Origin: DATARH01 sp036268425
GTDB taxonomy: Bacteria > Pseudomonadota > Alphaproteobacteria > ATCC43930 > CGMCC-115725
Assembly: GCA_036268425.1 (NCBI GenBank)
Contig: DATAUE010000049.1
Span: 1 to 64,000 of the forward strand
Length of the DNA stretch: 64,000 nt
Direction: 5' to 3'
Part shown: piece by piece, positions 23,751 to 32,655 of the stretch
How positions within the stretch are numbered: position 1 is the first letter of the stretch
How the letters are laid out: each line of letters begins with the position of its first letter
Translations under genes and position numbers: made by a program
Notes under the pieces: model-generated
Told to the model about the DNA's origin: nothing
Seen by the model: only the letters and a program-made list of their open reading frames with translations
The model's database searches: none

Positions 23751-25667
23751 ATGCAATCCTATGCTGAAACCTATCGCTGCTCGTTGGCTGAGCCGCAGCA
23801 ATTCTGGGCCGAAGCGGCCGAAGTAATCGATTGGGAGCGGCGCTGGGACCGGGTGCTTGACGACAGCCGGCCGCCATTTTATCGCTGGTTCCCAGGAGCG
23901 CGGCTCAACACCTGCTGGAATGCACTCGATCGCCATGTCGCGGCCGGCAACGGCGAGCGCCTAGCGCTGATCTGGGACAGCCCGGTCACCGATACGATCG
24001 AGCGTTTTACCTATCGCGAACTGCGCGACCGTGTCGCGCGGTTTGCCGGCGCGCTGGCGGGATTAGGCGTCGTCAAGGGCGACCGTATCCTGATCTACAT
24101 GCCGATGGTGCCGGAGGCGGCGATCGCGATGCTCGCTTGTGCCCGCATCGGTGCGATCCATTCGGTCGTATTCGGCGGTTTTGCGGCGCACGAACTGGCG
24201 ACCCGCATCGACGACGCCAAGCCGCGAGTCATCCTGGCGGCGTCCTGCGGGGTCGAAATCAACCGGATTGTCGCCTACAAGCCGCTGCTCGATGCCGCGA
24301 TCGGCGAAGCCAACGCAAAGCCGCAAGCTCTGGTGATACTGCAACGGCCGATGTGCCGGGCCGAGATGGTGGCGGGCCACGACCATGACTGGCAGGAGCT
24401 TGCCGATGCGGCGGCCCCGGCCGATTGCGTGCCGGTGCTGGCCACCGACCCGCTCTATATTCTCTATACCTCGGGCACCACCGGCATTCCCAAAGGCGTC
24501 GTGCGCGACAATGGCGGGCACGCGGTCGCGCTGATTTGGTCGATGCGCCACATTTACGGAGTTCAGCCGGACGAGGTGTTTTGGACCGCTTCCGATGTCG
24601 GCTGGGTCGTCGGCCATTCCTATATCGTGTATGCGCCGCTGCTTTATGGCTGCACCTCAGTCATGTATGAGGGAAAGCCGGTCGGCACACCGGATGCCGG
24701 TGCGTTCTGGCGCGTTATCGAGCGGCACAAAGTGCGCGTGATGTTCACCGCGCCGACCGCGTTCCGCGCAATCAAGCGCGAAGACCCGGACGGCGCGCTG
24801 ATCCGCGCCCGCAACCTGTCGCAATTCCGCGCGCTGTTTCTCGCCGGCGAGCGGGCCGACCCGCCGACCGTCGCCTGGGCCGAGGAACAGCTTAAGGTGC
24901 CGGTCATCGACCATTGGTGGCAGACCGAGACCGGCTGGCCGATCGGCGCCAACTGCCTCGGCATCGAGCAAATGCCGGTCAAGCACGGCTCCTGCACGCG
25001 CGCCGTGCCCGGCTGGGACGTGCGGGTTCTGGAGGCCGATCCGGTGGCCGGCAAAGCCGCCAAGGAACTGGCGCCTGGCGAGATCGGCGCGCTGGCGATC
25101 AAGCTGCCGCTGCCGCCCGGCGCATTGCCGACGCTATGGCAGGCCGACGAGCGGTTTGTGCAATCCTATCTCGACACCTATCCCGGCTATTACCAGACCG
25201 CCGATGCCGGGTTTATCGACGGCGACGGCTACATCAGCGTGATGACCCGCACCGACGACATCATCAATGTCGCCGGTCATCGCCTGTCGACCGGCGGCAT
25301 CGAGGAGGTCGTGGCGGCGCATCCCGATGTCGCCGAGTGCGCCGTGATGGGCGTTGCCGACCCGCTCAAAGGGCAGGTGCCGCTTGGGCTGGTTGTGCTG
25401 AAAGCCGGGGTGGCCCGCCCGCCCGGTGCGGTCGAAGACGAAGTCGTCGGTATGGTGCGGCGGCAGATCGGGCCGGTCGCCAGCTTCAAGGCGGCGCTGG
25501 TCGTCGATCGCCTGCCGAAAACCCGTTCCGGCAAAATCCTGCGCGGCACGATGCGCGCCATCGCCGATGGCGAAGATTACCGCATGCCGGCCACGATCGA
25601 CGATCCGGCGATCCTCGGCGAAATAGGCGACGCCCTGGCCAAGGCCGGCTATCCGCAGGCGAAATGA
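23751..25667 (+). CDS. prpE: propionyl-CoA synthetase (acetyl-CoA synthetase family)
   Basis: 638-residue acyl-CoA ligase of the PrpE subgroup, which activates propionate (and acetate). Characteristic blocks are an N-terminal VIDWERRWDRVLDD with the WNALDRHV motif, YTSGTTGIPKGVVRDNGGHA, the long TASDVGWVVGHSYIVYAPLL, DHWWQTETGWPIG, and the C-terminal PKTRSGKILRGTMR whose Lys is the usual acetylation target. The ATG at 23751 follows GGGAGGATAAC; the earlier in-frame ATG lies within the GFA promoter region. It is alone on its strand and followed by a tRNA gene. Confidence 0.9.
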   Translation: MQSYAETYRCSLAEPQQFWAEAAEVIDWERRWDRVLDDSRPPFYRWFPGARLNTCWNALDRHVAAGNGERLALIWDSPVTDTIERFTYRELRDRVARFAGALAGLGVVKGDRILIYMPMVPEAAIAMLACARIGAIHSVVFGGFAAHELATRIDDAKPRVILAASCGVEINRIVAYKPLLDAAIGEANAKPQALVILQRPMCRAEMVAGHDHDWQELADAAAPADCVPVLATDPLYILYTSGTTGIPKGVVRDNGGHAVALIWSMRHIYGVQPDEVFWTASDVGWVVGHSYIVYAPLLYGCTSVMYEGKPVGTPDAGAFWRVIERHKVRVMFTAPTAFRAIKREDPDGALIRARNLSQFRALFLAGERADPPTVAWAEEQLKVPVIDHWWQTETGWPIGANCLGIEQMPVKHGSCTRAVPGWDVRVLEADPVAGKAAKELAPGEIGALAIKLPLPPGALPTLWQADERFVQSYLDTYPGYYQTADAGFIDGDGYISVMTRTDDIINVAGHRLSTGGIEEVVAAHPDVAECAVMGVADPLKGQVPLGLVVLKAGVARPPGAVEDEVVGMVRRQIGPVASFKAALVVDRLPKTRSGKILRGTMRAIADGEDYRMPATIDDPAILGEIGDALAKAGYPQAK

Positions 25668-25779
25668 CGCTCGGGAAATGCCAGGAAACTTGGCAAATGC
25701 CAGGAAAGCCGCCAGATATCAGCCATCCCGCGGCTTGACCCACCGCGTCGCGTCTCACATTATCGCGGCACGGTAAGAA

Positions 25780-25853
25780 GGGCCCGTAGTTCAGTTGGTT
25801 AGAACTCGCCGCTCATAACGGCGCTGTCGCAGGTTCGAATCCTGCCGGGCCTA
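25780..25853 (+). tRNA. tRNA-Met (anticodon CAU; tRNA-Ile2 not excluded)
   Basis: A full cloverleaf can be drawn: acceptor GGGCCCG with CGGGCCT, D stem GTTC/GAAC around AGTTGGTTA, anticodon stem CGCCG/CGGCG with loop CTCATAA (CAT at 25814-25816), and T stem GCAGG/CCTGC with TTCGAAT. The discriminator is A at 25853, followed by CCG rather than CCA, so the CCA end is not encoded. The CAU anticodon on a non-initiator body means elongator Met, or the lysidine-modified Ile2; Met seems likelier. There is no integrase nearby. Confidence 0.92.
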
Positions 25854-25943
25854 CCGTTCCTCGCGACACTACCGGTGACCGGCATGCGCCGTGGTCTTCG
25901 GCGCGCGCAGCATAGGGCGGCCCGCGGGAGCAGCAAGGTCGCC

Positions 25944-26990
25944 TCAGTCGACGGGAACGCGGAACCCGATATCGCCCTCGCGCTCGATCTGGTGGACCAG
26001 CTCGATCTCCCAGCGCAGATAGCGTTCGCGCGCGCCTTCGCCGGCATAAGGGTCATAGGGGCGGCGCCAGCAATCATCGGGCGTATCGGCCATCGCCTCG
26101 CGGTCCTTGACGAGCGGCAGTCCGGCATCGCGCCACGCCGCAGTGCCGCCTTCCAGCACCCGCATTTCGGCAAAACCATGCGCTGCAAGATCAGCCGGAA
26201 TCAGGTCTGCGGCGGCAAGCCGCGCGAGAGCCGCATCCGGCGAGGTCAGCACGAGAACCCGCCGTCGCGTCACTTGCGCGAGGCTACCGGGCATCCGGGC
26301 GCGCACCGCAAACCATGCGCCGGGAATGTGGCCGCCTTCATAGGCGATGCTCGATGCGAAATCGACGATGCTTGCCTCACCCTGGTCGAGCAGCGCCTTG
26401 AGTTCGGCCGGCGCGATTGTTGCCGTCTTGACCTGTTCCATCGTCGAAATGGCAGGCCGCGCCGCGCCGTGCACCAGCGGTCTTCCAGCGAGCCCGCCAT
26501 CGAGCACATAGACTTCCGGCCAGCGGCCGTCCAAGTCCAGCACCCGGCCGCTCACCAGCGCCGGCATCCCGGTCGTGTCGAGCGGCGCGATATTGCCGCC
26601 GGGCGGCAATTCCGGCGCGCCAAGCCGATGAAACGGCCCGAACACCGTTGATTCAGTGGCGCCCTCGGGTTTGCGGTGGTCGAGCAGATCGACCACCATC
26701 GACACGCCCAGCGTGTCGGAAAACAGGATGAATTCCTGCCGCTTGTCGCTGCACATCCGGCCGGCTTCGGTCAGGATTTCGATCGCCTGGAACCACTCGG
26801 CCTCGGTCAATTCCACGTCTTTGACAAAGGCGTGCAGGTGGCCGATCAGGCTCAGCATGATCTGCCGCAGCCGTGGGTCGGGCGTTTCCGCGAAGCGTGC
26901 CAGCACCTCCGCGGTGATGTCATTTTCAGTCTTGTTGCGCTGTTCCTCGTTCTGTCCGCCGGGCTGTCCGCCGTTCTGTCCGCCGGGCAT
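25944..26990 (-). CDS. chimeric protein: intradiol dioxygenase N-terminus fused to C-terminal rhodanese domain
   Basis: 348 residues. After a GGQ-rich start, residues about 20-150 match the N-terminal helical dimerisation domain of hydroxyquinol/catechol 1,2-dioxygenases (RFAETPDPRLRQIMLSLIGH, DKRQEFILFSDTLGVSMVVD, GATESTVFGPFH) and the first strand of the barrel (ALVSGRVLDLDGR). At residue 156/157 (base 26523/26522) it switches to the end of a rhodanese domain (WPEVYVLDGGLAG) and a further Cys-less rhodanese domain ending YLRWEIELVHQIEREGD. No iron ligand of the dioxygenase is included. The missing dioxygenase half is at the end of the divergent gene 27121-28698. The start has GGAGG six bases upstream. 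Probably no dioxygenase activity. Confidence 0.8.
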   Translation of the reverse strand: MPGGQNGGQPGGQNEEQRNKTENDITAEVLARFAETPDPRLRQIMLSLIGHLHAFVKDVELTEAEWFQAIEILTEAGRMCSDKRQEFILFSDTLGVSMVVDLLDHRKPEGATESTVFGPFHRLGAPELPPGGNIAPLDTTGMPALVSGRVLDLDGRWPEVYVLDGGLAGRPLVHGAARPAISTMEQVKTATIAPAELKALLDQGEASIVDFASSIAYEGGHIPGAWFAVRARMPGSLAQVTRRRVLVLTSPDAALARLAAADLIPADLAAHGFAEMRVLEGGTAAWRDAGLPLVKDREAMADTPDDCWRRPYDPYAGEGARERYLRWEIELVHQIEREGDIGFRVPVD

Positions 26991-28185
26991 CGCATGCCTC
27001 CGCCTGTTTGTCGGCCGCGCCCGGCCGTTCGCTGCATCCTACCCGATCAGATGATTTGCGGCGCGCCTGATGGCGGCGGGCTTGTTATGCTGGAGTCACG
27101 ACAGGGCCAGGGAGATAGGCATGGCAGCGACCAGCGGAGATAACGGTGCAACCGGCAACCGCGTCACACCGCAAGCGGTGCGCGCGATGCTGCGCGATGG
27201 CGATGAGATCGCGTTTCTCGATGTCCGCGAGGAAGGCGTCTTTTCCGAAGCGGGACATCCGTTTTTCGCCCATTCGGTGCCGCTTTCCCGCCTGGAGTTG
27301 ATGATTGGCGACCTCGTACCACGTCACGGCACGCGCCTCGTCGTGCATGACGGCGGCGCCGAAGGACTGGCGGAGCGGGCCGCCGCAAAACTCGCCGCGC
27401 TCGGGTATCGCGATGTCGCGGTCATGGCGGGGGGCGCACCGGCCTGGGGTGCGGCCGGGTTCGAGCTGTTCACCGGCGTCAACGTGCCGAGCAAGGCGTT
27501 CGGCGAACTGGTCGAGCATCGCTGCGGCACACCGCACATCGCCGCCGCCGAACTGAAGCGGCGCATCGATGCCGGTGAAAAAGTGCTGATCGTCGATAGC
27601 CGCCCGATCGGTGAATTCCGCAACATGAGCATTCCCGGCGCTTTCGACTGCCCCGGCGCCGAACTGGTCTACCGGGTGCCCGACAAGGTGCCCGAACCAG
27701 ACACGCTGGTTGTCGTCAACTGCGCCGGCCGCACCCGCAGCATCATCGGCGCGCAATCGCTGCGCAATGCGCGGCTGGCGAACCCGGTGATGGCGCTGGA
27801 AAACGGCACGATGGGCTGGGAGCTGGCCGGGCTGCAACTGGCGCGCGGCCGCGAGGAGGCGCTGCCGGTACCGTCGCCCGCAGGGCTCGCCAAGGCGCAT
27901 GCCTTGGCCGACGATGTCGCGGCGCGCTTTGGCATCCAGCGCATCGACGATGCGGCGTTCGCCCGGCTCACCGGCGAAGCGGCACAGCGCACGCTTTATG
28001 TGTTCGACGTGCGCAGCCCCGAGGAATACGCCGCCGGGCATCTTGCAACGGCCCGTTCGGCGCCCGGCGGCCAGCTGGTCCAGGCGACGGACGTCTACAT
28101 GGCGACGCGCAACGCTCGCATCGTGCTGGTCGACGATGACGGCGTGCGCTCGGTAATGACCGGATCATGGCTGGTGCAGATGGGC
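26523..28185. other. putative inverted segment that swapped the 5' parts of two divergent genes
   Basis: The two ends are the points where gene 25944-26990 changes from dioxygenase to rhodanese and gene 27121-28698 changes from rhodanese to dioxygenase. Reversing this 1,663-base segment joins DLDGR to PIAGAELDVW and VQMG to WPEVYVLDGG, giving a 326-residue dioxygenase and a 547-residue four-rhodanese protein, both in frame. I see no inverted repeats at the ends beyond about two shared bases. Confidence 0.65.
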
Positions 28186-28698
28186 CCGATCGCCGGCGCC
28201 GAACTCGATGTCTGGCAGGCGCAGAGCAATGGCCTTTACGATTCGCAAGACAAGAAGCTCGACGGGCTGCACATGCGCGGCAAATTCCGCACCGACGATG
28301 ACGGCTGCTATTTCTTGCGCACGGTGCGGCCGGTCAATTACCCGATTCCATCGGACGGGCCGGTCGGCGCAATGCTGCAGGCGACGGGGCGGCACCCTTG
28401 GCGCCCGGCGCATATTCATTTTGTCGTGTCGGCTGCGGGCTACGAGCCGGTGACCACACATATCTTCGACCGCACCGACCCGTATCTCGCCAGCGATGCG
28501 GTTTTTGCCGTGAAGGATGCGTTGGTGGTTGATTTCACCCGGCATGAAACGCCCGACCCACGGGCCGCCGCGGCTGGCATTGCCGGCCCTTATCTGACGA
28601 CGGAATTCGATTTCCGACTGGATGCCGCGATGGCCGAGGCACCCGCAACGGCCATTGACGCACAGCGTCGTCTCGCCGCATTGGGCGTACGGACGTAG
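27121..28698 (+). CDS. chimeric protein: three rhodanese domains fused to intradiol dioxygenase catalytic half
   Basis: 525 residues. Residues 1 to about 355 are three rhodanese domains; only the second has the active Cys (VVVNCAGRTRSIIGAQSL), the others carry Asp/Gly there (VVHDGGAEG, VLVDDDGVRS). From residue 356 (base 28186, after LVQMG) the sequence is the C-terminal half of an intradiol ring-cleavage dioxygenase: PIAGAELDVWQAQSNGLYDS, FRTDDDGCYFLRTV, PVNYPIPSDGPVG and HPWRPAHIHF. The four Fe(III) ligands expected (Tyr in GLYD, Tyr in VNYPIP, His-x-His in AHIH) are all present, but the N-terminal dimer domain is replaced. The ATG follows GGGAGATAGGC. The reciprocal fusion lies divergently 130 bases away. 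Confidence 0.8.
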   Translation: MAATSGDNGATGNRVTPQAVRAMLRDGDEIAFLDVREEGVFSEAGHPFFAHSVPLSRLELMIGDLVPRHGTRLVVHDGGAEGLAERAAAKLAALGYRDVAVMAGGAPAWGAAGFELFTGVNVPSKAFGELVEHRCGTPHIAAAELKRRIDAGEKVLIVDSRPIGEFRNMSIPGAFDCPGAELVYRVPDKVPEPDTLVVVNCAGRTRSIIGAQSLRNARLANPVMALENGTMGWELAGLQLARGREEALPVPSPAGLAKAHALADDVAARFGIQRIDDAAFARLTGEAAQRTLYVFDVRSPEEYAAGHLATARSAPGGQLVQATDVYMATRNARIVLVDDDGVRSVMTGSWLVQMGPIAGAELDVWQAQSNGLYDSQDKKLDGLHMRGKFRTDDDGCYFLRTVRPVNYPIPSDGPVGAMLQATGRHPWRPAHIHFVVSAAGYEPVTTHIFDRTDPYLASDAVFAVKDALVVDFTRHETPDPRAAAAGIAGPYLTTEFDFRLDAAMAEAPATAIDAQRRLAALGVRT

Positions 28699-28843
28699 CG
28701 CCAGGGTTGGGCCAACTGTCGGCCAGGCCGGCTGCGGCACGGGACTTAATTGTTGGACATAATTGAAGACGCCGTGCGGCCTGTTATGATGACTGGTCGA
28801 AAATTCGACTGGGGCGTCGCAAAGTACAGGGCTGGAGGACGAA

Positions 28844-29365
28844 ATGGCTGGCAACCCCTCTGACTTCTCGTGGATCGAGGGGTGGGAGGAAACCGATCGC
28901 GACGCGACCCACGGTGATCGCCGGGAAGCCGAGCGGCTGATGGCGTATTGGGATCGTAAAATCGCTGTGCTCGGCAGTGAGGCGACGATTGCGGCACTGG
29001 ATCTTGATCAGATCAGCAGCAGGGACTGGTCGAACCGTTTTCTGATCTCGGTCGATCCGGTGATTGAGCGGTCGGCTCTGATCGTCTATGGCCCTAAATT
29101 TGCCCGCCTCCTGTCTTTGCCTGAGCAGGCGCGCCCGGAATTGCCGCTGTTGCGCCAGTTGCCGCAGCGCTATGGCGAGGTTTTCATGCAGGGCTGCGCT
29201 CAGGCGCAGCGCGAGCTGATCCCGATTCGCCTCGAAGGCAAGGTCGTGCGCTACGACAGCAAGATCGAGCAATACCGAATCATCTTTGTTCCGATCGGCA
29301 TCAAGCCCAATTCGCTGACCTGTTTTGCCTTCGGCGCCTTCAGCTATCGGGTTGACGAACCCTGA
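28844..29365 (+). CDS. PAS-domain hypothetical protein (alphaproteobacterial type)
   Basis: 173 residues with a PAS-like core: FLISVDPVIERSALIVYGPK, then helix LPLLRQLPQRYGEVFMQG and strands IRLEGKVVRYDSKIEQYRII, FVPIGIKPNSLTCFAFGAFS. The final VPIGIKPNSL....FGAF block is common to a group of soluble alphaproteobacterial PAS proteins of unknown role. No output domain is attached. GGAGGACGAA precedes the ATG. It stands alone after the chimeric gene; 180 bases without further features separate it from the aminotransferase gene. Confidence 0.65.
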   Translation: MAGNPSDFSWIEGWEETDRDATHGDRREAERLMAYWDRKIAVLGSEATIAALDLDQISSRDWSNRFLISVDPVIERSALIVYGPKFARLLSLPEQARPELPLLRQLPQRYGEVFMQGCAQAQRELIPIRLEGKVVRYDSKIEQYRIIFVPIGIKPNSLTCFAFGAFSYRVDEP

Positions 29366-29545
29366 TCGGGGCTGCTGCCGCGCCGCGCAGAAGGCGGTGC
29401 AGCCGAAAGGCTTGAAGAAAACGCGATACGCCGGTCGAAAAACGTTCGCTTGTGAGGTGAGGAAGCGGATCGTCTCTCGCCACCGCGGTCCGGCGGCCGT
29501 AAAATCGAGTTTCCGTCCAACTTTTGAAGTATTGCGATCGTCGCC

Positions 29546-30778
29546 ATGCCCGAAGAGTTTTATCGCATCAAGCGCCTGCCGCCCTATGTCTTCGCCGAAG
29601 TCAACGCGTTGAAGGCACGAGCTCGCGCTGAGGGCCGGGATGTGATCGATCTCGGGATGGGGAACCCCGATGGGCCGACCCCAGCGCACATCGTCGCCAA
29701 GCTGGTCGAAGCGGTGCAGAACCCAAAGACTCACGGTTATTCGACCTCGCGCGGCATTACCGGCCTGCGCCGGGCCTATGCCGCATATTACGCGCGGCGT
29801 TTCAATGTCGAGCTTGACCCTGAGCGCGAGATCATCGTCACGCTGGGATCGAAGGAGGGGCTGGCAAATCTGGCGCAAGCGATTACCGCGCCCGGCGACA
29901 CGATCCTGGTGCCGAACCCGTGCTACCCGATTCACGCGTTCGGTTTCATCATGGCCGGCGCCTCGGTGCGCCATGTGCCGATCGGGCCGGGGGTCGATTT
30001 CCTCGGTGAATTGAAAAAGGCGGTGCAGCACAGCATTCCGGCCCCGCTCGCCATTGTGCTGAATTTTCCGGCGAACCCGACAGCGCAGACTGTCGACCTC
30101 GATTTCTATGCGGAGATCGTCGATTTCTGCCGGCACCACAACATCATCGTGCTGTCCGACCTCGCCTATGCCGAAATCTATTTCGACGATGCCAAGCCGC
30201 CGCCCTCAATCCTCGAAGTGCCGGGGGCCCGCGACGTAGCGGTCGAGTTTACGTCGCTCAGCAAGACCTATTCGATGGCGGGCTGGCGCATCGGCTTCGC
30301 GGTCGGCAACGCGCGGCTGATCGCGGCACTGGGCCGAGTCAAATCCTATCTTGATTATGGCGCGTTCACGCCGATCCAGGTCGCGGCGACCGCGGCGCTC
30401 AACGGCCCGCAGGAATGCGTCGCGGAAATCCGCGAGCGCTACAAGGCGCGGAGGGATGTGCTGATTGACGGGCTGAAGCAAGCCGGCTGGGATGTCGCAC
30501 CGCCCGATGCCTCGATGTTCGCCTGGGCGCCGATTCCCGAGGAATACCGCAAGCTCGGCACGATGGCGTTTTCCAAGCTGCTGCTGGAGCGCGCCAATGT
30601 GGCTGTCGCACCGGGGGTCGGGTTCGGCGAATACGGTGAGGGCTTTGTCCGCATCGCGCTGGTCGAAAACCGCCAGCGCTTGCGTCAGGCCACCCGCAAC
30701 ATCAAGGCATTCCTCGCCGGCCGCAATGATACCCCGGAAGTGCGCCGCGCCGAACGGATGGTCGTGGCCGCGAAATAA
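29546..30778 (+). CDS. PLP-dependent class I/II aminotransferase (AlaC/LL-DAP aminotransferase-like)
   Basis: 410 residues, fold type I aminotransferase. Landmarks: IDLGMGNPDGPTPAHIVAKL, GYSTSRGITGLRRAYAAYY, VLNFPANPTAQTVD, LSDLAYAEIYFDD with the PLP Asp/Tyr, and SLSKTYSMAGWRIGFAVGN with the Schiff-base Lys. The subgroup is that of glutamate-pyruvate (AlaC) aminotransferases. In many alphaproteobacteria the gene is followed by homoserine dehydrogenase; here it is followed by rpmJ. Start ATG 29546; no strong ribosome site is visible. Confidence 0.88.
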   Translation: MPEEFYRIKRLPPYVFAEVNALKARARAEGRDVIDLGMGNPDGPTPAHIVAKLVEAVQNPKTHGYSTSRGITGLRRAYAAYYARRFNVELDPEREIIVTLGSKEGLANLAQAITAPGDTILVPNPCYPIHAFGFIMAGASVRHVPIGPGVDFLGELKKAVQHSIPAPLAIVLNFPANPTAQTVDLDFYAEIVDFCRHHNIIVLSDLAYAEIYFDDAKPPPSILEVPGARDVAVEFTSLSKTYSMAGWRIGFAVGNARLIAALGRVKSYLDYGAFTPIQVAATAALNGPQECVAEIRERYKARRDVLIDGLKQAGWDVAPPDASMFAWAPIPEEYRKLGTMAFSKLLLERANVAVAPGVGFGEYGEGFVRIALVENRQRLRQATRNIKAFLAGRNDTPEVRRAERMVVAAK

Positions 30779-30911
30779 AAGACGAGCAGCCGGGACCGCG
30801 CCGGGGTGACGAACACGATGGGTTTTCGCGCCGCTCGGAATCCCGGTGTGGGCCTGCATTGACTTCGCGCGGACTGCTCCCTATGTTCCGCGGCTCGCGA
30901 GGGACTGGATT

Positions 30912-31037
30912 ATGAAAATTGTCAATTCTTTGAAGACATTGAAAAAGCGCGACAAGAATTGTCGCGTAGTGCGGCGCAAAGGCCGCGTCTACGTCATCAA
31001 CAAGGTCAATCCGCGCTTCAAGGCCCGCCAGGGCTGA
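30912..31037 (+). CDS. rpmJ: 50S ribosomal protein L36 (zinc-free type)
   Basis: 41 residues, MKIVNSLKTLKKRDKNCRVV followed by RRKGRVYVINKVNPRFKARQ, the standard proteobacterial L36 variant. The zinc ribbon of the other L36 type (three Cys and one His) is reduced to a single Cys17, so this is the zinc-independent form. The gene stands apart from the ribosomal operons, as is usual for this variant. An upstream in-frame ATG gives an unlikely 22-residue extension. Confidence 0.93.
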   Translation: MKIVNSLKTLKKRDKNCRVVRRKGRVYVINKVNPRFKARQG

Positions 31038-31065
31038 CCGCTCGGGTCGCGCGGGACCCCCACAC

Positions 31066-32553
31066 ATGGAAATGCCGGCGCCCGATGTCGCGGTCATCGC
31101 ACGGCGCGACGAGATCGCTGCAGCATTGCGGCAGATCATCTCCGGTGAAGGCGTTATCGTTTCCGAACCGGAACGCCGCGCGTACGAAAGCGATGGGCTG
31201 ACCGCCTACCGCCAATCACCACTGGTGGTCGCGCTACCGTCGACCGTCGCGCAAGTATCGGCGGTGTTGCGCTATTGCCGTGACGAAAAGATAAAGGTGG
31301 TGCCGCGCGGCGCCGGTACGTCGCTGTCGGGGGGTGCTTTGCCTCTGGCTGACGGCGTGCTGCTCGGCCTCGGCAAATTCAACCGTATCCTCGACATCGA
31401 CTACGACAATCGTTGCGTCGTGGTGCAGCCGGGCGTCACCAATCTCGGCATCAGCCATGCGGTGGCCGGCGCCGGCTTTTATTATGCGCCCGACCCGTCG
31501 AGCCAGATCGCCTGCTCGATCGGCGGCAATGTCGCGGAGAATTCGGGCGGAGTGCATTGCCTTAAGTACGGTCTCACCACCAACAATCTGCTCGGCCTCG
31601 AAATCGTGCTGATTGATGGCGACGTCGTGCGCCTCGGCGGCAAGCATTTCGATGCCGAGGGATACGACCTGATGGGGGTGATGACCGGCTCCGAGGGGCT
31701 GCTGGGGGTCGTCACCGAAGTCACCGTGCGTATTTTGAAAAAGCCGACGACGGCCCGAGCGCTGCTGATCGGTTTTGCCGAGACCGAGGATGCCGGCAAC
31801 TGTGTCGCCGCGGTGATCGGCGCCGGCATCATTCCAGGCGGCATGGAAATGATGGACCGGCCGGCAATTCATGCCGCCGAAGCCTTTGTCAATGTCGGCT
31901 ACCCGCTCGATGTCGAGGCCCTCCTGATCGTCGAACTGGACGGGCCGGAAACCGAAGTTGATCATCTGATCGGCCGGGTCGAGGGCATCGCCCGCGACAA
32001 CCATGCGCGCTCGGTTCGCATCAGCACCAACGAGGCCGAACGGCTTGCGTTCTGGTCCGGGCGGAAGGCGGCGTTTCCGGCGGTCGGCCGCATCTCGCCC
32101 GATTATTACTGCATGGACGGCACGATCCCGCGCGCCCGGCTTGCCGAGGTGCTGGTTCGGATGCGCGAATTGTCGGCGCAATATGGTCTCGGCGTCGCCA
32201 ACGTGTTTCATGCCGGCGACGGTAATCTGCACCCGCTGATCCTTTACGACGCCAACAAGCCGGGCGAGATCGAACGAGCCGAGGAATTCGGCGCGGATAT
32301 TCTGCGACTGTGCGTCGCGGTGGGCGGCGTGCTGACCGGCGAGCATGGTGTCGGCGTCGAAAAGCGCGACCTGATGCCCGCGATGTTCAACGAAATCGAC
32401 CTGGCGCAGCAGCAGCGCCTCAAATGCGCCTTCGATCCCGACGGCCTGCTGAACCCGGGCAAAGTTTTTCCAGAACTGCACCGGTGTGCCGAACTCGGCC
32501 GGCTGCACGTTCATGCTGGGCATCTGCCGCACCCGGACCTGCCGCGATTCTAG
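31066..32553 (+). CDS. glcD: glycolate oxidase subunit GlcD (FAD-linked)
   Basis: 495 residues of the FAD-linked oxidase family. It oxidises glycolate to glyoxylate with GlcE and GlcF. The FAD-binding block KVVPRGAGTSLSGGALPLAD, YAPDPSSQIACSIGGNVAEN and the C-terminal FHAGDGNLHPLILYDA and GVLTGEHGVGVEKRDLM are all typical. First gene of glcDEF, all on the plus strand. No glcC regulator or permease is adjacent. The hydroxypyruvate isomerase-like gene at 3.5 kb is the only other glyoxylate-linked gene seen. Confidence 0.93.
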   Translation: MEMPAPDVAVIARRDEIAAALRQIISGEGVIVSEPERRAYESDGLTAYRQSPLVVALPSTVAQVSAVLRYCRDEKIKVVPRGAGTSLSGGALPLADGVLLGLGKFNRILDIDYDNRCVVVQPGVTNLGISHAVAGAGFYYAPDPSSQIACSIGGNVAENSGGVHCLKYGLTTNNLLGLEIVLIDGDVVRLGGKHFDAEGYDLMGVMTGSEGLLGVVTEVTVRILKKPTTARALLIGFAETEDAGNCVAAVIGAGIIPGGMEMMDRPAIHAAEAFVNVGYPLDVEALLIVELDGPETEVDHLIGRVEGIARDNHARSVRISTNEAERLAFWSGRKAAFPAVGRISPDYYCMDGTIPRARLAEVLVRMRELSAQYGLGVANVFHAGDGNLHPLILYDANKPGEIERAEEFGADILRLCVAVGGVLTGEHGVGVEKRDLMPAMFNEIDLAQQQRLKCAFDPDGLLNPGKVFPELHRCAELGRLHVHAGHLPHPDLPRF

Positions 32554-32655
32554 AAAATTGACGCTAAGGGGGCGAAGGACACACAGAGGACGCGATGGCG
32601 TCGCGCCGTCCGCGAAACCGTGGCGGCCGCTGTGCCGAGGGTTTAAGTCTTCTGC

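Noticed and set aside
25780..26200. tRNA gene as an attachment site for an integrated element
   Set aside because: No integrase, no repeat of the tRNA 3' end and no phage-like genes downstream.
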